The notes under the pieces were generated by a model, which was not told the DNA's origin, did not search any database, and was given only the letters and a program-made list of their open reading frames with translations. From Myxococcales bacterium (GTDB lineage Bacteria; Myxococcota_A; Polyangia; Polyangiales; Polyangiaceae): a stretch of DNA of 33,387 nt. The stretch covers positions 1 through 33,387 of the forward strand of contig JACRDA010000198.1 in the NCBI GenBank assembly GCA_016212965.1, written 5' to 3'. Both the position numbers and the translations under genes were made by a program. Positions 29,191 through 33,387 of this stretch are shown here, one piece after another (the stretch's first letter is position 1; every line of letters starts with the position of its first letter).

Positions 29191-30270
29191 ATGCGGCACA
29201 TCGGCAGGCACTGGGGTGAGCGGCTCGGCGGCCTCGTGGTCGCCGGCGGGCTCGGAATCGGGCTCGGGCTCGGGCTCGGGGCCTGCGCGGAGCGGCCGAG
29301 CGAGCCGGAACGCACGGGCGCAGCAGCCGCCGCCGAGCGTGCGGCCGAGCGGCCGAGCGACGGGCGCGTGCTCCTCGCCTGGGGGTCGGGGCCGGGCGCG
29401 CTCGGCTACCGGGCTCCCGGCTTCGAGCGCGTGGCGGAGGGTCCGAGCGCGCTCGCGCTCGCGCCCGACGGCTCGGTGCTCGTGCTCGACCGGCTCGCGG
29501 GCCGCATCGCGCGGGTCGGCGCGGGCGGTGCGCTCGAGACCTTCGCGTCCGTGCCCGAGGACGCCGAGGACGTGGCCGTCGGACCGGACGGCGCCGTGGT
29601 CGCGTGGAGCCCGCTTCGCGCGCAAGCCTGGCTCTTCGAGGCCGCCGGCGCGGCGGCGGGCGAGCTCGCGCTCTCGCGCAGCCTGCGCGAGGTCGTCGGC
29701 CTCGAGCTCGGCGCCTCGCGTCGCGTGGCGGCGCGCACGGCCTACCAGGAGCTCGTCGACCTCGGCAGCCCCGCGGCGCCGACCCCGCTCGAGGTCGGCC
29801 TCGCGGGCAAGCGCGAGGGAGCCTTCGTCGACGACGCGGGCCGCGGCCTCGCCGCACGCGTGTCGCGCGGCACGGCCGAGCTCTGGGTCGTGCTCCAGGC
29901 AGGCCCGGCCGCCACGGGCGCGGCCGCGAGCCCGGGTCGCCGGGCCGAGCCCGTGGCCCGCCACGCGATCCCCGGCGCAGTGGACGCGGCGCGCGTCGTG
30001 GGGCGCTCGGGCGACATCGCCTGCCTGCGCCTCGAGCGGGTGGTTGCCGAGCCGGCGGTCGCGGTGACGCGCCGGGCCGTGTGCCTCGACGCGCGCGACG
30101 GCGCGCTCGTGCTCGACGTCGAGCTGCCGCCGCCGGGCACCTACCTGCCGCGGCGCGAGCTCGCGGTCGGTCCGGCCGGGCTCGTCCACGGGCGCCCCAC
30201 GGCGGACGGGCTCGAGCTCGTTCGCCACGTCCTGCCCGCCGACCTCGCGCGCGCGGAGGTGTCCCGATGA
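29191..30270 (+). CDS. Propeller-like lipoprotein
   Basis: 359 residues. The signal peptide ends in LGLGLGAC (lipobox LGAC, about Cys32); its core GLGIGLGLGLG is encoded by tandem GGCTCG repeats. The mature part shows NHL/SMP-30-like blade motifs (GPSALALAPDGSVLVLDRLAGRIARVG; DAEDVAVGPDGAVVAW) and later, weaker blades, so a beta-propeller outside the cytoplasm is likely. GAGGAG (29177-29182) is 8 nt from ATG 29191, which is why the two in-frame GTGs at 29182 and 29185 are rejected. The stop overlaps the next start (ATGA), so expression is coupled to the NlpC/P60-like protein downstream. Function unknown; perhaps a binding partner for the downstream enzyme. Confidence 0.8.
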   Translation: MRHIGRHWGERLGGLVVAGGLGIGLGLGLGACAERPSEPERTGAAAAAERAAERPSDGRVLLAWGSGPGALGYRAPGFERVAEGPSALALAPDGSVLVLDRLAGRIARVGAGGALETFASVPEDAEDVAVGPDGAVVAWSPLRAQAWLFEAAGAAAGELALSRSLREVVGLELGASRRVAARTAYQELVDLGSPAAPTPLEVGLAGKREGAFVDDAGRGLAARVSRGTAELWVVLQAGPAATGAAASPGRRAEPVARHAIPGAVDAARVVGRSGDIACLRLERVVAEPAVAVTRRAVCLDARDGALVLDVELPPPGTYLPRRELAVGPAGLVHGRPTADGLELVRHVLPADLARAEVSR

Positions 30271-31826
30271 GCCGCCTCTCGTCCCGCACGCGCTCGACCG
30301 GACTCGTGGGCGCGCTCGCCGCGCTCGCCGCGCTCGCCGCGGCCTCTCCTGCCGGCGCCATCACGCGCGAGGAGATCATCGGCCGCGCCAAGGCCTACGC
30401 CTACCACCCGTGGCGCTGCAGCGCCGCGAACCTCACCGCGTCGTGCAACGCCGCCTACCACAGCGTCTACCCGCCCGGCGACTACCTCGGCCTGCCCTAC
30501 GACTGGGGCGGCTACATGACGCTCTTCGAGTTCGACCAGGAGATCGCCGGGGGCTACGGCGCGGGCTCGTACCCCGACGACGGCGTGCTCTCCTGCACGG
30601 CCGGCGTCGACTGCTCGGGCTTCGTGAGCAAGGCCTGGGCGAGCGGGCACTTCTCGACCTCGACCGTCGATCAGGGCTCGAGCGTCGTCGCGCTCGCCGA
30701 CATGCGGCCGGGCGACATCTTCAACGACGCCGGCTACCACATGGCGCTCTACAGCCACACGCTCGGCAACGGCGAGCCCGCGCTCTACGAGTCGGTCTTC
30801 TACAACGTCCACTTCAGCCTCCCGGGCTGGTCGTGGGTCGACGGCTACACGCCCCGGCGCTACTCGGGCACGACCGGCACCAGCGTCGGGGACCCGCTCG
30901 GCACGCCGACGCATCCGATCCCGGTCGGGAGCTTGCCCTTCGTCGACGCGCGCGACACGACGAGCTCGCCGAGCGATCTGCTCGACGGCTGCGGCGCGGC
31001 GCCGGGCAAGAGCGAGACGGGCCGCGAGTACGTCTACGCCGTCGACGTCACGCAGCCCGGCACGCTGCACGTGTCGGTGCAGGACGACGTGGGCGTCGAC
31101 ATCGATGTCCACGTCTACACGTCGATGAACACGAACGACTGCATTGCGCGCGCCGACATCGCGCTCGATCAGGCGGTCGACTGCGGCACCTACTACGTCG
31201 TCGCGGACACCTTCAAGGGCGCCGCGGAGTACCCGGGGCCGTTCACGCTCACGGTCACCTTCACGCCGTCGGGCCAGGCCTGCGGCTCGGGGCCGCCCGG
31301 CTACGACTTCGAGGGCGCGCTCGGCTCGCCGTGCGCCTATCCGGGACACGACGAGCTGCCGTTCTGCAACCCGAACCTCGACGCCACGACGTGCGTCTAC
31401 ACGTCGAGCTCGAGCTTCTGCAGCAAGGCCTGCACCGGCGCCGGCGACTGCACGGCGTTCGCGGGTGGCTGCTGCGAGGACCTCGGCAATCAGGAGTTCT
31501 ACTGCCTCGAGGCCTCGCTCTGCTCCGGCGGTGGCGGGGGCAACGGCGCGGGCGGCTCGGGACCGAGCACGGGCGGCGGGCCTCCCGGGCCGATCGGCGA
31601 CGCCGGCAGCGGCACCGGGGGCGGCAGCGCCGGCTCCGGCACCGGCGCGACCGGTGGCGCGGGCGTCGGCGCAGGGGCGCCCGGCACGTCCGCCGACCCC
31701 GGCGAGACCGAGTCCTCGTCGAGCTGCGCGCTCGGGGCGCGCCCGCCCGCTTCGCAAGGTTGGCTCTGGGCGCTCGCCCTCGGGGCCGCCGCGGCGCTGC
31801 GTCGGCGCGCCGCGCGGCCCGGCTGA
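30267..31826 (+). CDS. NlpC/P60-like secreted protein with MYXO-CTERM tail
   Basis: 519 residues. A Sec signal ends near AAASPAGA (about 31). The catalytic region resembles NlpC/P60 (CHAP-like) hydrolases: Cys116 in GVDCSGFVSKAW, then GDIFNDAGYH158MALYS, the usual Cys-His pair of cell-wall peptidases. A beta domain like the bacterial pre-peptidase C-terminal (PPC) domain follows (about 250-335; EYVYAVDVTQPGTLHVSVQDDVGVDIDVHVY), then a small Cys-rich module and a long Gly-rich linker. The C-terminus SSSCALGARPPASQGWLWALALGAAAALRRRAARPG has the MYXO-CTERM form: Cys, hydrophobic helix, Arg cluster. In that system the Cys is lipidated after myxosortase cleavage, giving surface anchoring. Translation is coupled to the preceding lipoprotein gene by the ATGA overlap. 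Confidence 0.85.
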   Translation: MSRLSSRTRSTGLVGALAALAALAAASPAGAITREEIIGRAKAYAYHPWRCSAANLTASCNAAYHSVYPPGDYLGLPYDWGGYMTLFEFDQEIAGGYGAGSYPDDGVLSCTAGVDCSGFVSKAWASGHFSTSTVDQGSSVVALADMRPGDIFNDAGYHMALYSHTLGNGEPALYESVFYNVHFSLPGWSWVDGYTPRRYSGTTGTSVGDPLGTPTHPIPVGSLPFVDARDTTSSPSDLLDGCGAAPGKSETGREYVYAVDVTQPGTLHVSVQDDVGVDIDVHVYTSMNTNDCIARADIALDQAVDCGTYYVVADTFKGAAEYPGPFTLTVTFTPSGQACGSGPPGYDFEGALGSPCAYPGHDELPFCNPNLDATTCVYTSSSSFCSKACTGAGDCTAFAGGCCEDLGNQEFYCLEASLCSGGGGGNGAGGSGPSTGGGPPGPIGDAGSGTGGGSAGSGTGATGGAGVGAGAPGTSADPGETESSSSCALGARPPASQGWLWALALGAAAALRRRAARPG

Positions 31827-31872
31827 CGCGCTCGGCGCGCTCGCGCGCCCACCGCGCGACGACAGGACGTAC

Positions 31873-31878
31873 TACGCT
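31873..31878 (+). promoter_or_regulatory. Candidate -10 element for the quinone oxidoreductase gene
   Basis: TACGCT ends 7 nt before ATG 31886, which fits a leaderless transcript. No Shine-Dalgarno sequence is seen. Confidence 0.3.
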
Positions 31879-31885
31879 CCCCGCC

Positions 31886-32872
31886 ATGCGAGCCGTCGTC
31901 ATCCGGGAGCCTGGTGGTCCCGAGGTCCTCACGGTCGCGGAGCGGCCGTCGCCCGAGCTCTTCCCCGGCGCCATCCGCGTGGCCGTGCGTTACGCGGGCG
32001 TGAACCGCGCCGACCTGCTGCAGCGCGCGGGCCTGTACCCGGCGCCGGAGGGGGTCGTCCCGGACATCCCCGGCCTCGAGTACGCAGGCGCGGTCGCGGC
32101 GTGCGGTCCGGGTGCGACGCGCTTCGCGGTCGGCGACCGGGTCTACGGCATCGTCGCGGGCGGCGCCTACGCCGAGGAGATCGTGGTGCACGAGCGCGAG
32201 GCGGCGCCCATCCCGCGCTCCCTCGGCGATCTCGACGCGGCCGCCGTCCCCGAGGCCTTCGTGACGGCGTACGACGCGCTCGTCGTGCGCGGGCGCCTCG
32301 CCCCGGGCGAGAAGCTCCTCGTCCACGCGGTCGGCAGCGGCGTCGGCACGGCGGCGGCGCAGATCGGCCGCGCGCTCGGCTGCTTCGTGGTCGGCACCTC
32401 GCGCACGGCCGACAAGCTCGAGCGCGCGCGCACCCTCGGCCTCGACGCGCCCGTGCTCGCCGAGGACGGCCATTTCGCCGAGCGGGTGCGAGCCGCGACG
32501 GGCGGCGCCGGGGTCGACGTCGTGCTCGAGCTCGTCGGCGGCAGCTACCTCGCCGAGAGCGTCGCCGCGGCGGCGTCGCGCGCGCGCATCGTCGTCGTGG
32601 GGCTCACCGGCGGGGCGCGCAGCGACCTCGATCTGCGCACGGTGCTCCAGAAGCGCCTCGAGATCATCGGCACGGTGCTGCGGGGCCGCCCGATCGAGGA
32701 GAAGATCGAGCTCGCGCGCCTGCTCTGGCGCAACCTCGGTCCGTGGCTCGAGCGCGGCACGGTGCGACCCGTCGTCGACCGCGTGTTCGGGCTCGCGGAG
32801 GCGGCCGCCGCCCACGCCTTCGTCGCGGCGAACGAGAGCTTCGGCAAGGTCGTGCTGCGGCTCGGCGACTGA
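31886..32872 (+). CDS. Zinc-independent NAD(P)H:quinone oxidoreductase (MDR family)
   Basis: 328 residues, cytoplasmic. It belongs to the zinc-free quinone oxidoreductase branch of the medium-chain dehydrogenases, close to the TP53I3/PIG3-like group. Visible marks are VRYAGVNRADLLQRAGLYP (substrate side), PDIPGLEYAGAVAACG, the family signature LLVHAVGSGVGTAAAQIGRALGCFVVGTSRTADKLERA with the nucleotide-binding GSGVG, and GVDVVLELVGGSYL. The Cys/His ligands for catalytic and structural zinc are absent. The length is normal for the family. Likely role: NADPH-dependent reduction of quinones or enones. It stands as a single gene, convergent with the last gene in the window. Confidence 0.92.
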   Translation: MRAVVIREPGGPEVLTVAERPSPELFPGAIRVAVRYAGVNRADLLQRAGLYPAPEGVVPDIPGLEYAGAVAACGPGATRFAVGDRVYGIVAGGAYAEEIVVHEREAAPIPRSLGDLDAAAVPEAFVTAYDALVVRGRLAPGEKLLVHAVGSGVGTAAAQIGRALGCFVVGTSRTADKLERARTLGLDAPVLAEDGHFAERVRAATGGAGVDVVLELVGGSYLAESVAAAASRARIVVVGLTGGARSDLDLRTVLQKRLEIIGTVLRGRPIEEKIELARLLWRNLGPWLERGTVRPVVDRVFGLAEAAAAHAFVAANESFGKVVLRLGD

Positions 32873-32881
32873 GAGCCGCCG

Positions 32882-33387
32882 TCACTCCCAGACGATGGGC
32901 GCGCTGCCGGCCGCCCCGCCGGCACCGAGCGCGAGCACGACGCGCCGCTCGCCCGAGGCAAGCACGGCGCGCGCCGAGACCCACACGGTGTCGCCGCTCG
33001 CGCCGACGGCGTAGAGCTCCCAGCCGCTCGCGACCGCGCCGGCGACCTCCGTCGGCAGGGGCACCCTCTCCCAGCGCGCGTGGAGCGGCTTCTTCCAGAG
33101 CTCGGCGCGGGTCGCGAGCCACAGGGTGCCGTCCGCGGTGCGCGCGAGCCCCTCGAGCGCGCCCGTGAGCCCGGGCAGCTCGACGGGGCTCCAGCGATCG
33201 ACGTCGAAGCGCCACACGCGCGCGCTCGAGCCCTCGTCGCCCGCGGCACCCGCGACGTAGGCCTCGCTCGCGCTCACGACGACGAGCGAGCGATGGCGCG
33301 CGAGGTCGGACCCGATGACGTCGAGCGCGGCCGGCACGCCGCCGTCGTCGCCGTCGCCCCCGGCCTCCGCCGAGCCGGAGGTCGCGG
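32882..33387 (-). CDS. Propeller-type protein, N-terminus outside window
   Basis: At least 167 residues of a minus-strand gene; the frame is open to the window edge, so the true start lies beyond 33387. The GTG at 33337 is internal: the codons before it encode a Gly/Asp/Ser/Ala linker typical of lipoproteins. The visible part has repeating strand motifs with Trp and acidic turns (SEAYVAGAAGDEG, VWRFDVDRWSPVELP, DGTLWLATRAELWKKPL, WELYAVGASGDTVWVSARAVL), similar to two-component-regulator or YCF48-like propeller blades. It ends ALGAGGAAGSAPIVWE. Probably an exported propeller protein of unknown function. Confidence 0.7.
   Translation of the reverse strand, partial: ATSGSAEAGGDGDDGGVPAALDVIGSDLARHRSLVVVSASEAYVAGAAGDEGSSARVWRFDVDRWSPVELPGLTGALEGLARTADGTLWLATRAELWKKPLHARWERVPLPTEVAGAVASGWELYAVGASGDTVWVSARAVLASGERRVVLALGAGGAAGSAPIVWE

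Overview
The window is very GC-rich, almost wall-to-wall coding DNA that looks like a chromosomal piece of a myxobacterium (phylum Myxococcota, most likely order Polyangiales). The reasons are Hanks-type Ser/Thr kinases fused to TPR and ATPase domains, many lipoproteins with Gly/Ala/Pro-rich linkers, cysteine-rich repeat proteins, a MYXO-CTERM sorting tail, and strong GC bias at codon position 3. I see no tRNA, CRISPR array, insertion sequence or prophage. All calls are from reading the sequence; no database search was run.

Layout. 1-1325: the 3' part of an RpoH-like heat-shock sigma factor, then the RNase P RNA gene (rnpB) with its own -10 element and an intrinsic terminator. 1348-6092: a probable Tat-exported lipoprotein with a copper-monooxygenase-like C-terminal half (minus strand), two small heat-shock proteins in tandem, and an M1-type metallopeptidase lipoprotein. 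6098-7889: a small orphan, a DUF1295-like membrane protein and a short Cys-rich lipoprotein. 7907-11605: a thiamine-diphosphate enzyme and an NAD-dependent epimerase in a two-gene operon, divergent from a TetR regulator, with two near-identical operators between them. 11612-17480: a one-directional cluster of a membrane Ser/Thr kinase, a TPR/PEGA-like protein, a Cys-rich lipoprotein and a 922-residue Cys-rich lipoprotein that ends in a Hint (hedgehog/intein) domain. 17498-21223: a GFA-family protein, an aldo/keto reductase remnant, a small PQQ-propeller protein, a two-TM protein and a Peptidase_MA-like protease. 21220-27683: a 1598-residue kinase/cyclase-like/AAA/TPR signalling protein, divergent from an outer-membrane beta-barrel protein.

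27584-28950 looks like accessory DNA. A two-gene minus-strand cassette (an ADP-ribosyltransferase-like ORF interrupted by an in-frame TAG, followed by a zinc-finger protein) abuts a broken lipoprotein start and an abnormal C-terminal extension of the beta-barrel gene, which suggests an insertion or rearrangement. 29141-33387 holds a propeller lipoprotein overlapping an NlpC/P60-like MYXO-CTERM protein, a quinone oxidoreductase, and the 3' part of another propeller protein.

The most promising unusual items are the Hint-tailed Cys-rich lipoprotein with its kinase-led cluster, and the amber-interrupted ADP-ribosyltransferase-like cassette. Several plus-strand genes and rnpB share a TAnnnT element 6-7 nt before the first base, which suggests that leaderless transcription is common here and helps to choose starts.
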